A stretch of 64,000 bases of DNA from Metaphire vulgaris (GCA_018105865.1 CM030859.1:7454168-7518167); one strand, 5' to 3'; numbered from the stretch's first letter, positions 1 through 35,523 are shown. Notes: a model not told the origin generated them from the sequence alone. Program-made: numbers and translations.

Positions 1-136
1 CTTGATTCCGCTTAATATCACTTAATCTGAACAGACTCTTTAATGCAACATTAAGTGAGTTCCTTTGTAAATGAATATTTAACATTTAAAATTATTTTAA
101 ATTTAAAACAGATACGAACGGAAGAACATGACCTAC

Positions 137-23605
<23,469 letters not shown>

Positions 23606-23758
23606 CTAAGTCGAGGTTGATCTTTTCTGCAGCTGGTCACTTCATTACTTTGTCTGAATTCTCACAGTCTGTTGCGGTGACAGCTTCGCTAAAAATTTAA
23701 AAGCAAAAAGAATTTTCTTTCATTTTTGCGACTCACTCAAACAAACCCCTATCTTGAT

Positions 23759-23931
23759 CAGTGGCAGCCCCAGGGTTTGGCAAGTGGGGGGCGTTGGGGT
23801 GGCAACTTCTAAGCATGGAGAAAACCATTTGTTGATTGGCATGTAGTAGTAAGTATAGGTCCCAACAGGGGGCCACTGGAGAAGCGAGGCATTCAATAGG
23901 GGCATGGGCCCCCCATGTGGAGCCGCCACTG
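23759..23931. mobile_element. 173-bp hAT-like MITE (CAGTGGCGGCTC family), TSD ATCTTGAT
   Basis: Ends CAGTGGCAGCCCCAGG and GTGGAGCCGCCACTG with perfect 8-bp flanking duplication. Interior motifs (TTGGCAAGTGGGGGGCGTTG, ATTCAATAGGGGCA) are shared with 24795-24984 and 26087-26277. It lies about 150 bp upstream of the SLC4A11-like start. Confidence 0.95.
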
Positions 23932-23993
23932 ATCTTGATAGGCTGATCTTTAAGAGCTTTATGCAAAGATGCCAAGAAAGACTTGAACGGCAG

Positions 23994-24206
23994 CAGGGCC
24001 GTTTTAAGGCACAGGCATGGAAGGGACGCGCCTAGGGCCCGCGATACAGAGGGGCCCCGGCTGGCGGCGTAAAGATAAAAATTGTTTTGGTGCTTTGATT
24101 TTCGATTTACTGATGGCTAGAAAAGTCTAAGAAGCAACAAAAATCGCCACTACATTTTAAAAACTGCCTAGCAGCCTAGGGCCCCTAGCTTTTTAAAACG
24201 GCACTG
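23994..24206. mobile_element. 213-bp hAT-like MITE (CAGGGCCGTTTTAAG ends)
   Basis: Inverse ends CAGGGCCGTTTTAA and TTAAAACGGCACTG. No clear target duplication remains. Confidence 0.75.
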
Positions 24207-24377
24207 CGGATAGGGCGACGTTTCACTATTTCCCCGAGTAAATTTTTCTCGCTACCTCACCTCTTTCAATGGTCGTTCGTTTCACCCCGCTCCCTTGAGA
24301 AAAATCCTGGCTACGCCACTGTAATGAGCACCCGCATAAAAGTAGAGCAGGCCTGTAGGCCATTGTCGTATTCAGTG

Positions 24378-24546
24378 CAGTGTTTATTCTAGGCCTTCTC
24401 TGGGGGGATTTCCCCTCCAAAGTTTTAAAATCCCCCAAATTTGTTTATATGTTGGCTGGGGTGAAATCCCCCAGTGTGGAGACTCAGACCTTGTCCCCCC
24501 AAACATTTAAAATCCCCCAATGTCAATGTGGCTAGAATAAACACTG
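24378..24546. mobile_element. 169-bp hAT-like MITE (CAGTGTTTATTCTAG family), TSD ATTCAGTG
   Basis: Ends CAGTGTTTATTCTAGGCC and CTAGAATAAACACTG, perfect TSD. Interior CCCCC/GGGGG-rich AAATCCCCC blocks recur in the copies at 36379-36566 and near 33880. Confidence 0.95.
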
Positions 24547-24794
24547 ATTCAGTGTATGTTTTAATTTGTAGCGTGTACCTTTTATTGGCTACACGTCCAC
24601 AAATGAAAGTACTGCAACTCGGACAACGAGGACTGCATGTGCCAAAAGTATCAAAATTTCGGTTTCTAGATGTTCGTCTTAGTTTAGTAAAGATAGTTGA
24701 CTTTAATGGCACAATAAATGTTGATTGTCGGGTGTTAATTATTCAATATCCGGTTTGAATTAATAATACTAGTGCTACAAATGAGAGAAGGGAG

Positions 24795-25194
<400 letters not shown>

Positions 25195-25989
25195 TCAATG
25201 TCAGTGGATGTGACATGTATAGCGGTCAGTTCCGCTGCCATGTCTTTGACAGCCCTATTCAGAGAATTTTCAGCGATCCTCTCTGTTGTGTCCCATCTTC
25301 CAATCCCATGATTCTTGTCATCATCGATCATTATTCACTTACGAGATCCTTAGCCTGTCCTCGGAGTGCTACCATCCATCTGAACCATCGAATCCTCCAC
25401 CCCTTCACTCATACAGTAAACAGATCTGATCAGGAAAACCCAAATCCCCTACTCGCGGATGATAAAAATAGGCGAATATACAAAACATTTCTTACGAACC
25501 AACATGATATTGGCGTAGACCACATGGGGACTGCGGATGACGGTCCCCAAATAATTAGTGAGGGATAAAGTATCATTTATCCCCAATGTTTTGTTCTTCT
25601 TTGCTATTTTAACGGAAGAAAAGGTCATCACTAGTATACAAATTTCGTGCTTCTTTGACGTCCTAAAAGTCCCTAAAAAGTCTAACAAGCAAAAAAGGCC
25701 ATCACTAGATTTTTAAAATATATTTATGGGTGGGCATAATTTAAACTTGTTTTCTATACCCCATCCAATGTTGGTGGCAGGATTACGCCAATGAATATGA
25801 TCATGGTAGACTTGTGCATAGATCTACTTTATGTCCTATAATGTCTGTGTAAAAACCAGTGGCTCCGCTAGCGGGAGAAAAGACCGTACCGGGTGACACC
25901 AAAAGAATTTGTTCGTATGAGCTGGCACAGGAGGACTCGAGGAGGTCCCTGGTGTAATTTTTTGTTTTGCGGGGGTTAGGCCTACTTGC

Positions 25990-26305
25990 ACCATGATCTC
26001 TGGAATGACCTGGATCTTTTGCGGATTGATTTTAAAGTACCATCGACTGATACCTTGGGTATTAGAACTGATGCTATAGAAGTACACAGTGGCGGCTCTA
26101 GGATTCGACAAGTGGGGGGGGGCGTTGGGGTGGCAACTTCTAATCATGGGGGCCAACCATTTGTTGTTTAATGTATGTAGCATTAAGTATAGGGTCCCAA
26201 CTGCATGGGGCCACTGGGGGCCGGGCACTCAATAGGAAGGCACGGGCCCTCCTGGCCCCCCGGTGGAGCCGCCACTGGAAGTGCATAATTATTATTATTA
26301 TTATG
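25990..26305 (+). mobile_element. LINE 3' end with ATT tail, split by a MITE
   Basis: CCATCGACTGATACCTTGGG...GATGCTATAGAAGT resumes after the insertion as GCATAATTATTATTATT. The uninterrupted paralogue is at 58558-58632. Confidence 0.75.
26087..26277. mobile_element. 191-bp hAT-like MITE nested in a LINE tail, TSD GAAGTACA/GAAGTGCA
   Basis: Ends CAGTGGCGGCTCTAGGATTC and GTGGAGCCGCCACTG. The interrupted LINE tail proves insertion: the empty-site paralogue at 58610 carries a single AGAAGTGCATAATTA. Confidence 0.93.
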
Positions 26306-27297
26306 GCTTTACCGCACCGGGTGACACCAACTCTAGTGATGCCTCTGGCAAAAAACTGCACGTCTGCATGTAGTCCTACAGCAACAATTAGGACGAAACA
26401 GACGTTAAGATCTTGGGAGTTGCCTTTATAAGCATTTACATGATTTACAAACATAGACGTCCGCAGGGAAGTACAAGAGGAAATTACCCCAGAAAAACTA
26501 GATATTAAGGTTAGCGTGGGTCTAATTATTATATGCACGCTTTTTCTATAGGCCCTAGGCCTATCTTTTGCACATTTGTCGCTAAGTATTTCGCGGTTTT
26601 ATGCAGAGACGTCATTTCACTGTCTTTCAGGGGGGAGCAAGAAGAGACACTTTCGCCCTGACAAGTTTACGAAAAAGTTGACGACCTTTTTTTTGCTTTT
26701 CAATCATTTTTTACGATTAGTTACTTTAGATTACTCGCCATCAAGCACTTCTTAGGGGCTGCTGACCTTTTTTGCTTTCCAGTGTATTTTTACCTATTTA
26801 GCCAGCCAATTGGCATGTACAAACTAAATAACACAAACATTGGCGAAAAAATTCTTTCCCTACAAAATCAGGGGGGCAAATACCCCCCCCCCCAATGACG
26901 TCCTTGGTTTTATGTCTTTCAATAAATCATACGTTTAAGGCCTACAAGATCTTCTTTAGATTAGTTTCCATGGAAAATGTTGCCCCTCTAAAACTCTCAG
27001 CCCACGCCAATGACATATAGGAATACATAAAGTGATTGTCAATTGTGGTTATCATGTTACAGCTTGCAAAAAACCAGCATCGATGAAACGTTTTTTACTT
27101 GTAATTCAACTTGATCATGGGCAATGTTCCCTCTAAGCTGTGCGCGTGTGCGCGCGCACAGAGGTCGCAAAGCAAGCGCACAGAGGAAAAAGGACTCACA
27201 AATTTTGAAAGATTTCTCCAAAGTCCTTTCATTGCTTTCATACACGCACTTACTGATAAGGATACACGCTTTCTTGTGAACTTGTAACTGCTCCATA

Positions 27298-27688
27298 CAT
27301 GGGCGTAAAACACGGGGGGACGGCGGGGACGGTCCTCCGAATAATCAGTTGGCGGGGGACAGAGTATCAATTATCCCCCCAATGTTTTGGCCTATATGGT
27401 AAGAAATTCTATCCTACCCTATGATGTTGATGCCAGAATTACGCCAAATCCACATTCTCTCATTTCGGATGACCTTTTTTTGCTTGTCGGGGTATTTGGA
27501 GAGGGAAAACTATAAAAATATCAGGATGACCTTCTTTTTGGCTTGTCAAGACGTATTTCATGGACGATTTTAAGTCCCCACCATAATATGCAATATCCCC
27601 CCAAAATGGGGGGATATTTATATTTCTGGGGGGTTCAACTTTAAAAATTATTCTATCCCCCAATGTTGACGCCAGGTTTACGCCCCTG
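27298..27688. mobile_element. 391-bp hAT-like MITE, TSD GCTCCATA
   Basis: Ends CATGGGCGTAAAAC and GGTTTACGCCCCTG with perfect 8-bp TSD. Interior CCCCAATGTTTTGGCC/GGGGGATA blocks and TTTTTTTGCTTGTC motifs. Confidence 0.93.
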
Positions 27689-28141
27689 GCTCCATACAAT
27701 TACCAACTTCTGGTCTAGACTATTTATTTAATGATTTGTGCCAACACGCGGTTCCAACTTCCAAATATCGATAAAATTAAAAGAACAAAAACCAGCGATA
27801 GAAATGTCTCAAAATAGAAATTTGAAATCACTGACATATACGTGGAAGAAAAAGTGGGAGAGCCGAACTCCTGTACCTTCCCTATTCTTGTGGTAGCTCT
27901 CAAAAATGGGGACGAGTCTAGATGCCTAATAGAACGCCCATGTTTGAAATGAAAACGAATAGCGACTTCATTTAGACCTACATGTAAGAGTTCATGATTT
28001 GATTGCGCTTGGTTGTGAACAGTTTCAAGATCTAGGAAATCGAATGGATATAGGAGGAACATGTCTGACATTCAACGCAAACTGTGAACCGCAATTTAGC
28101 TTAATGAATACGTTAAGAACAACAGAAGGAATCAGTTAGAG

Positions 28142-28924
28142 AAGGGTTTCCCAAACGTTTTGGAACTGCGGCCCACTTCAGCGGTTTTGTAACGGACTGC
28201 GACCCTAATAATAGCATATAATATAAAATGCATTACGCCATCTGGCAATCGTTTTATGAGAAGAATCTTCTGAGTTTTGAATAAATGGCAAAACAAAAGC
28301 TCGGGTTGAATTCGAATGAAAATATGACAAATATATTAGGTAGAATTATTTATATTTTTGCTAAAAAAGACAAAATGATAGAAATAGATATTGAAATTTC
28401 TTGAAAATTATCTCTTAAAATTTTGCCGCGAACATACCTTTGTTACGCGTCTTAAAAATCTTATGAATATGTCAAAATCGCTTAACCGCCACGTTCAGAT
28501 CGTTCCATTAAATTATGAATCTTCAAGAGATTCAGATCAAAATGGTCGGAATACGCTTCCATGCGTTATTGCGAAATAAGATTAATTTTTAAAAGTACTA
28601 TTGGACAGGGTTTCCCAAACATTTTGGAACTGTGACTTTGTAAAATGCCGTGACTCTGCAACTTAGGCCTATTGTCGACTAAAAATAGATAAAAGTTTCA
28701 TAAAATACTACTCATCTTAATATAAACGGCGTATACGGAGGATTGCAGGCATATAATTTTTTAAAAGCTAAGCCTACTTGCAACTTTCAAGGCTTGTGAC
28801 ATTGTGCCTGTGGTATTGGTTAGAAAAAGACACTTTGGAATCTAATTTCGCGCTACCCCGCGGCCCACTAGACTGAGCCCTGCGACCCACTTTTGGGTTG
28901 CGACCCACAGTTTGGGAAACACTA
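28142..28924. mobile_element. 783-bp hAT-like element (TTTCCCAAAC family), TSD AGTTAGAG/AATTAGAG
   Basis: Inverse-orientation copy of 12949-13719 ending ACCCACAGTTTGGGAAACAC. An internal second copy of the terminal GGGTTTCCCAAACATTTTGG block lies at 28605. Confidence 0.85.
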
Positions 28925-29283
28925 AATTAGAGGAATATCATCTAGACACAGAGTTGGATATGTTACTTTTGCAAAGTAATTAGGTACTGTTACTTGTTAC
29001 TTGGTCTAAAATGTGATTTGTTACTGTTACTTGTTACAAAATTTCAAATGTGACATGTTACTGTTACAGCCATACAAGTAACAAAATTACTTTTTTGTTA
29101 CAACTTACAATCGACTACAATCGTTTTTAATTGATATCACGAATAATTTATACGGTTTATACAGATAAGTGGTTCTCAACCCGTGGTCAGCGGACCAAAA
29201 GTGGCCCGCGAGAGGGGGTTTAGTGGTCCGCGGCAAATTCTTTAAAAACGTTAATAAAAATTAGACATATATATTTTCCATGT

Positions 29284-29323
29284 CAGTGGCATAGCCAAGC
29301 GGTGTTTGGGGGTGCCTCACCGC
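29284..29323. mobile_element. Single hAT-like end CAGTGGCATAGCCAAG
   Basis: Terminus-like sequ of a further element within 29167-29858. It is interrupted after about 39 bp by 29323-29636. Its right end was not located. Confidence 0.5.
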
Positions 29324-29636
29324 AGTAACGTAGCGTGCCAATGGTACTATGGCTCGAGCCATGGGCGGCACACATAAAGGGGGCGGAAAATTGAGCGGCG
29401 ATGACTTTTATTGGCTTGTCAGGCCATTTTATATAGAAAAAACAAAATTGCCTAAAATTTGCAAAAATTGCCTAACATTTGCAAAAATTGCCTAAAATTT
29501 GCAAAAATTTGCCAAAAATTTGCCAAAAAATTTTCTCACCCTCTCAAGAAAAGTGTGAAATGACGCTACTGCAGCAGATTGTGGGCGGCATTTTTTTCAG
29601 AAGCCATTGGCGGCACAAGACCACGCTATGCCACTG
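29323..29636. mobile_element. 314-bp innermost hAT-like MITE, TSD CCTCACCG
   Basis: Ends CAGTAACGTAGCGTGCC and GACCACGCTATGCCACTG, perfect 8-bp TSD. Interior (CCTAAAATTTGCAAAAATTG)n short tandem repeat at 29449-29525. Confidence 0.93.
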
Positions 29637-30719
29637 CCTCACCGTGTCTGAACCCAACATTTTTAAAGCAAGCAGCATTATTAAGTAAGACAACCGTGGC
29701 AACAACCTTTTTGCTTGTCCAGGCACTGGACAGGGACGAAGATCACACACGACGCCATTTTTTTGCTTCTCATGATTTCTCTCAATTTTCAGGTGGTCTG
29801 CGAGAAATTTTTGATCTTCAAAAGTGGTCCGCGAGGCAAAAGGGTCTGAGAATCACTGATACAGATGACTACTGGAACTGTATTTCCAATATTAAATTAG
29901 CTGTCATGCATGGTACTAATCAAATTAATTGAAATTATCATATTTCACTGTCAATACGAAATAATGACAACAGGTTTAGTTTGTACAGCTAAAGGCCACA
30001 CGAGCAGTAGAGTACATAGTTAACATAACATGTCAATGTCATATGACTCGTGTCTCATGACTCATGTCTCATATCAATCAATCATTAATTCGTCAATTGC
30101 CAGATCATTAAAATACTATTTCTCATGTAACAGACACTTGAACAAAGTAAGAGCGTGCAGCAAAAATGATGTCAACTTTAATTAGTCAGAAATTGCCTAT
30201 TTGCTCTTACTATAATGCCTGTCACTCAAATTAAGTGGAAGTCAGGTGCGTTTTATTTGTAAATATTTTATGCAAACATCACAGTGCGTGGGTGCGTTTT
30301 CCGCATGCATTGGATCAAACCAATTAAGTACGTAATGTATTTAAGTTAGCAAATTTAATTGCAGTCCATTAGAATTTAGAACCCTATAGACGACAACTTC
30401 AAAAAGTAACATTAAAGTAATTAGTACAAAATCTGTTACTGTTACTTCAAACAAGTAACTATTACTGTTACTTTGTTTAATACTAGATTTAATATGTAAC
30501 AATTTCCGTTACTTGTTACTCAAAAAAGTAATTGTTACAGTAATTCTGTTACTTGTAATTTGTTACTACCAAACACTGCCTAGACATGATGATGCACATT
30601 ATGAGTCATCTTCTTGGAGGAAGCGTAACTGACCTGTATCGAATGGGCACATAGTAAGAATCGAAGAGAAACTCTAAAGGCATGAAAATCATAATTAACC
30701 CATTAGCAACTTTGTAATA

Positions 30720-30790
30720 CTTATAATATAATATAACAAGGTTTAAAGTGGTTCAGTAGGGACTGCCCTGTGTGAGAACCACTGTTACTT
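30720..30790 (-). mobile_element. SINE 3' module, minus strand, TATAA tail
   Basis: CAAGGTTTAAAGTGGTTCAG...TGTGAGAACCACTG, the inverse of the 3' hairpin at 44858. Lies in the remaining body of the 27122-31188 element. Confidence 0.6.
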
Positions 30791-31193
30791 GATTTGTGAT
30801 GCTTGAATTTTTAAACTAATGAGTGTCTTATATGATTAAATCGCATGTTTAGGCCTAATCATAGTCGTAAACTACTATTAGGTCTCTAGACTCGAACCCC
30901 AACTTTTTGAGAGGCTACCATAGGAAAGGAGAAGTTACAGCTTAGGCCCCCACTTTTCATTCAAGTTTACGCCACTGCGTGTGCTTATATTCTAAACTGG
31001 TAGGGAATTTGTAAAAAGTGGATCATTGACCGATAACAGTGTTCTGAGACGTACTAACTTGTTAGCAAATAAGTAATGCTGATTTTGGACAAATTCTGGG
31101 CGCGCACAGAAGTTGACTTTTCGTGTGCAATTTTGCACACAAGAAATTTCAGGCGCACACGGACTACAAAAAATTAGAGGGAGCATCGATCAC

Positions 31194-31625
31194 GGGCGGT
31201 CCACAAAGTAGCCTACGTCATGCTCCGAGGGGAGGGGTCTACGAAAGTGTGGCAGGGAAGGGGTAAAGACCACCGTGACGTCACATTTTTCGTACAAACT
31301 ATATAAGCTTACAGTATAAACCTGAAACAAGCCTATGCGGTGATATTTTACTTTCTCTTCTGGTGGATGTATTGCAACAAAAGATGTTACTGGTGCAGGC
31401 CTATAGGCCTAGTAGGTCTAATTATATTATGCAAGGTACGTGGAATTTTAAATCTCAATTACATTCGTTTTTATTGCCGGAGGTTGAATATTTGTTTTAA
31501 TGCTGAAAACTGAACGAGAAACTAGAATCTATTACATAGAAAACATGCGTGACAGATTGTGACAAGGGAATGGGAGGGGGTCAAACACTGTCAAGACTAT
31601 CGTGACGTACTTTATGGACGGTCCC
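31194..31625. mobile_element. 432-bp DNA transposon remnant with GGGCGGTCCA/GGACGGTCCC ends
   Basis: The left GGGCGGTCCACAAAGTAG and right CTTTATGGACGGTCCC termini are inverse matches. The internal GGGGGTC and GACACTTT-type blocks resemble the ends at 6922 and 15214. The 27122-31188 element inserted exactly at its left edge. Confidence 0.7.
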
Positions 31626-31707
31626 AATTCTTTTTCAACTACAACACAGGTTAATACGATTCGAATGACAAGTTGATCAAATGTACTGTCAAGGTTGGGT
31701 TACTGTA

Positions 31708-32221
31708 ACAGTGTCCTGCTTGGCCTACCGGACAGCAAGCTGCATCGCCTATACAGGCGATGATGAACCTGGCCGTGCGCGTCATCTTCGGGTGTCGTTG
31801 GAGTGATCACATCTCACCTTTGCTGCGGGACCGCCTCCACTGGCTCCGTGTTCGCGAGCGGATTGCCTTCAAATGCTGTTGGTTCACTTACCGCGTACTT
31901 CACGACCCGTTCTGTCCGGAATACCTCACTACGCAGGTCCAGCGAGCAACCACGAATGAGCGGAGATCACGACTCCGGTCGGGCCAACGAATGAGATTGA
32001 TCGTCCCCCCGCCATCGAAGACTCCCGTGTTCGGTGAGAGGTCCTTTTCCAAAGCTAACCCGATACTATGGAACGAATTACCTGATGTCGTGACCGAGGC
32101 AGCCTCAGCTGAATCCTTCCGCAAATACCTAAAAACATATTTATTTGATAGGGTTTGACTTGACTTGTTAAGCGCTCTTGTCTTGAACCTTAGTCTTGTC
32201 TATTGCGCTGAAGAAATTGTC

Positions 32222-32225
<4 letters not shown>
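31708..32225 (+). mobile_element. LINE (CR1/L2-like) ORF2 C-terminus with AAT tail
   Basis: NSVLLGLPDSKLHRLYRR, then one frameshift, then MMNLAVRVIFG, LLRDRLHWLRVRERIAFK, ILWNELPDVV, FRKYLKTYLFDRV and a stop at 32158. LHWLxVxxRIxFK and the closing LKTYLF are hallmark CR1/L2 C-terminal motifs. A 3' UTR with GCGCTGAAGAAATTGTCTGG and a long (AAT)n tail follow. 5' truncated. Confidence 0.93.

Positions 32226-32297
<72 letters not shown>
32226..32297. repeat. (AAT)n microsatellite, LINE tail
   Basis: About 23 AAT units grown from the LINE 3' tail. Confidence 0.97.
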
Positions 32298-32298
<1 letters not shown>

Positions 32299-32309
32299 TA
32301 GGTCCTCTC

Positions 32310-33170
32310 GTCCAGAGATTTCCAAGTACAACAATGCTTCAGGTACAAGATAAGTACAAGTTACCTGGCCTCCACTAAAGTACAAGTCAACTATCAACGT
32401 ACATGGATACATTCCTAAAACTAGAGGAGTACAAGTACCTGGCCTCCGAGTACAAAACCATGCCTAAAAAGTTACCTGGCCTCCAAGTACTAGAACAACA
32501 TTTTTGACATTGACATTTTTTCCGCTGACATTTTGTCCCCAAGACAATTTTTAACATGACATTTTGTCCCGTGGAATTTTGTCCTCGGACAGTTTGTCCG
32601 GCCACGAATAAAATTGACACTATTAGCATCTAAATATCATCACAGTTGCACTAAAAAAATAGAGATGATAGTCTTGCATCGGTCATATTAACCCTATGCG
32701 GTCTCGCGATCAAGCCAGCTTGGCTAAATACGCGTTTAATTGGTGCGCCAGAAGCAGGCACACTAAGGTCTCTAATTAATGGCTGCATTTTACAGCCTGT
32801 TGAACTCCTTTCTATTAACTTCACTGTTCCAAAATACGATGGTAAAAGTGGCTTCATCATAAATATCGTTGAGTTCCAGGTTTTTGGCCATCTGTGAGGA
32901 TGTGCTTGTCATTAGCCTAAAGGAACAGCATTACTGTTACCATTTGTACATATAGCCAGAGATGCTTCAAATGTTGAAATGACTTCAAATACAGAACCCA
33001 AGCCATTATACCTGGCCTCCGAGTACAAGTACACGTACAAGTACTTGCATTCCTAAAACTCGAGTATTAAGATACAATTACAAGTGGATGGATCAAAGTA
33101 CAAGTTACAAGTACAAGTTCTAAAAATTTGTACTCCGAGTACAACTCGACTCTCGATTCCAATGCCTTGA
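32310..33170 (-). mobile_element. Decayed hAT transposon with TACAAGTAC repeats and transposase remnant
   Basis: Both flanks (32330-32490 and 32985-33160) carry arrays of ACAAGTACCTGGCCTCC-type motifs in inverse or direct arrangement, typical subterminal repeats of hAT elements. A transposase fragment lies between them. Confidence 0.65.
32651..32866 (-). pseudogene. hAT transposase C-terminal dimerisation domain fragment
   Basis: The minus strand encodes QPLIRDLSVPASGAPIKRVF and SQAGLIARPHRVNMTDARL. It matches the hAT C-terminal consensus (LsvpaSsapsERvFS.aG.i...R..L). The key Glu of SxxxER is replaced by Lys-Arg context and the frame ends early. Only about 70 residues remain. Confidence 0.88.
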
Positions 33171-33534
33171 ATTACTACATCTCTGTCTCTCGTCCTTTCT
33201 TTCCACTTTCAAATTACTGTAGGGTTTAGATAATGCCCATCGAGTTAGGTCTAGCAATTCACTAAAGTTAAGTACAGCCAGTCATTGACTGATCAACGTC
33301 TACATGGATACAACTATGTTTGAGAATTTAGAGGAGGGCACGGGGACACGTGTCACACAAAGTGACAAAACCATGCCTAAAAAATTGTGTTTCGCTAATT
33401 TCTCATCACTGCGAGGAATCGAAAAGTTATAATGCAAGAATAAATGAGTGTCATCTTTTCTTCCATTTCAATAATTTTAACAAATGCATATGTCCACGTG
33501 GAAGGGGCGGGGCAAGACAGTTAGGGTAATGGGA

Positions 33535-33600
33535 AACGGGCCGCCAATTAGCAGTCGGCGGGCCTTATGCGGCCCGCGGGTTGGCCGCCTCTGGACTAGG
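33535..33600. mobile_element. hAT-like end GCGGCCCGCGGGTTGGCCGCC
   Basis: Terminus-like GCGGCCCGCGGGTTGGCCGC followed by CTCTGG, in the style of CAGAGGCGGCCAACC ends. Partner not found. Confidence 0.45.
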
Positions 33601-33881
33601 GTCTAAGGAGTTTTAAAATCTTGACAATCAAAAAGAAGGTTATCTTCCCTTCAAAATGTGGTGACGAGCAAAAAAAGTCATCCACCTCCTGAAATGCCCT
33701 GACAAGCAGAGAAGTTGTCATCCTTACATTTTTCCCTCTTCAAAACATAAAAGCCCCCCGTCGTCACACTTTGAGGGAGGGGAATTTCTATCTCCCATGC
33801 AACATATAAAAAAATTGGGAGGGGGAATTGTTTTAACTTGGGGAAATTCCCCCCCAGAGAAGGCCTAGAATAAACACTGGC
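33600..33881. mobile_element. Partial hAT-like MITE (CAGTGTTTATTCTAG family), right end only
   Basis: Right terminus CCTAGAATAAACACTGG with the family's GGGGGAAATT/CCCCCC interior and AAAAAAGTCATC/GACAAGCAGAGAAG motifs. The left end is not recognisable. Confidence 0.6.
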
Positions 33882-34239
33882 GGAAAGGTGGCATGCGCCT
33901 GTTATGTGCTACAACTGTAGCACGGCCTCCGCAATAGGCTTATCTAGAGTCGTAACAAAAAATTCAGCAATGTGGCAGAGAAGACAAAATGTTGTGATAA
34001 TTGATATAGGCTTAAGCCTATGCTCGGTACTTTGCGGCCTACGTACAGAATTATGGGCTTGGGCTTGTTACTCACCTGAGAAATTGACAGCAACTGTATT
34101 TTAGAAGGACATTGCAATGAGTTTTAAAATAGCATCCAAAGAAAACCAAATCAGATTTCGTTTCGAAAATCTCTTTCCGATCAGCACAAGACGAATAGTA
34201 TCGATCGAAAAACCGACTTCGACCATAACTGGCGACTAT

Positions 34240-34720
34240 TTTGTCTCCTTCGTTCAAACCGAGTGTCGACTGCGATGTCCTTCATCGCACCACCAAACTG
34301 TTCGTTTTACTTCGAACGGGAAAGAAGGGCAGAAATATTTCCCGGTGCTGGTGGCATCAAAAGGCCGTCTGCGCGACGACCGGAGATAAACAGGGAGCAC
34401 AAACCAGGGACACGCCGGTTGCGACGCGCAGGCAAAGCCAACTGCTGAGCCGGGCGAGAGATGAAACACCACCGGCGGCGCTCCGGTCAGTTAACGTCGT
34501 CAATACAGACGCCTTGGCATAGTGCAGCTCAACGGTCAACCTCCTCTGCGTGTAGTCGGAGGCAAAGGCACCGCCCCCGCCCGTCCGCCGGCGATGAATC
34601 GACGACGGAGACCGTAGTTCCTTCCGTCTACGGAGCAAGGCGTCTTCTTCCCCTACCACTGCTGTCGACGTCGACGGGAGCAGCCGTGGCGGCAGCGAGC
34701 GCTTCCATAGAGTTTAATTA
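34240..34720. promoter_or_regulatory. CpG-rich patch, possible promoter or 5' exon
   Basis: About 480 bp with many unsuppressed CpGs (for example GTCGACGTCGACGG and CGCGACGACCGG) in an otherwise AT-rich, CpG-poor interval. It holds several overlapping ORFs on both strands but none that I recognise. It may be an unmethylated promoter or first exon of an unrecognised or distal transcript. It could also be a foreign insert. Confidence 0.35.
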
Positions 34721-35139
34721 ATACTAGATAGCGTCAGTCGATTGTAAAGACAGGCGAAAGTTGAACACAGTTGTTCAGGCCCGCCGGAACGAATTTTGGT
34801 CAGAGGTGCAGATTTTTTCGAAGTGAAATTTTCTCTTTCAAATATTTTGATTCAAAATAAAGGTCTTCAACGCTAGAATTTATCAGATTTTCAAAAAGAT
34901 TTGACAAGCAAAAAAGGTATTCAACGCTAGAATTTACCTTCAAAATAGCTTGACAAGCAAAAAAGGTCGTCTGTACACTCTGCACCCCCTGTTTTCAGGA
35001 TTCAGAGGGTGCAGAGGGGGTGCAGACCATCCTCTTTCCAGGGGGTGCATTGCACTTCGGGCGTGCCTGCAGTTGTTCACCATTTTACACTTAGTGTTGT
35101 AATGGTATCAGTTGACGAGATGTTTAAAAAAGAGAGAAG

Positions 35140-35430
35140 CAGTGGCGGATTACCCATATAAGCAACGTAAGCTGTAGCTCAGGGCCACCGCTGGTCCAGG
35201 GCCTCCAAAAATAACATCTTTGTAAACGCTGAACAGACATCTAAGTGGGATTTACTTCGACTTATAGTTTGAGTTAAGTGTTTGAGGGTAAATGAGAAGG
35301 CGAATTCTGAAAAATTGCTTCGGACAGCAAAAGAAGGTGAATTCTACAAAATTGCTTCGCATAACAAAAGGGTCTCACCGTCTCAATAACAGTTCAGCCT
35401 AGGGGCTCGAGCGACCTTAATCCGCCACTG
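35140..35430. mobile_element. 291-bp hAT-like element, TSD GAGAGAAG/GAGAGGTG
   Basis: Ends CAGTGGCGGATTACC and TTAATCCGCCACTG, a well-known hAT terminus style. The 8-bp flank has two mismatches. Confidence 0.8.
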
Positions 35431-35523
35431 GAGAGGTGTAATTGACATGCACTCATGCACTGCGTGCAAAATGATGGAAAATTGGCTTCACTTTCAGATA
35501 CCATAGGCCTATCTAGAATACTT

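Larger units (their letters stand above)
29167..29858. mobile_element. 692-bp hAT-like element, TSD ATACAGAT
   Basis: Ends AAGTGGTTCTCAACCC and GGGTCTGAGAATCACTG, with perfect 8-bp TSD. Subterminal AGTGGTCCGCG blocks occur at both ends. Carries further insertions. Confidence 0.92.
28949..30578. mobile_element. 1.63-kb hAT-like element rich in TTACTTGTTAC repeats, TSD TCTAGACA/CCTAGACA
   Basis: Ends CAGAGTTGGATATGTTAC and GTTACTACCAAACACTG, with subterminal TTACTTGTTAC motifs on both sides as expected for transposase binding arrays. Carries the 29167-29858 insertion. Confidence 0.82.
27122..31188. mobile_element. Host element of a nested stack: 4.07-kb hAT-like element, TSD ATCATGGG/ATCACGGG
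   Basis: Left terminus CAATGTTCCCTCTAAGCTG, right terminus TTAGAGGGAGCATCG, with related GCGCGCACAGA blocks just inside both ends. It is flanked by an 8-bp duplication with one mismatch. It contains elements 27298-27688, 28142-28924 and 28949-30578 and a SINE module. Once these are subtracted, only about 1.2 kb of its own sequence remains. No intact transposase. Confidence 0.82.

Noticed and set aside
27724..28071. 115-aa minus-strand ORF with a hydrophobic tail
   Set aside because: Inside a decayed transposon body, with no family match or supporting structure.
32196..32378. ORF with poly-Asn
   Set aside because: AAT tail of a LINE read as codons.
34117..34659. Overlapping ORFs in the CpG-rich patch
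   Set aside because: Open frames are expected in GC-rich DNA; no recognisable protein.
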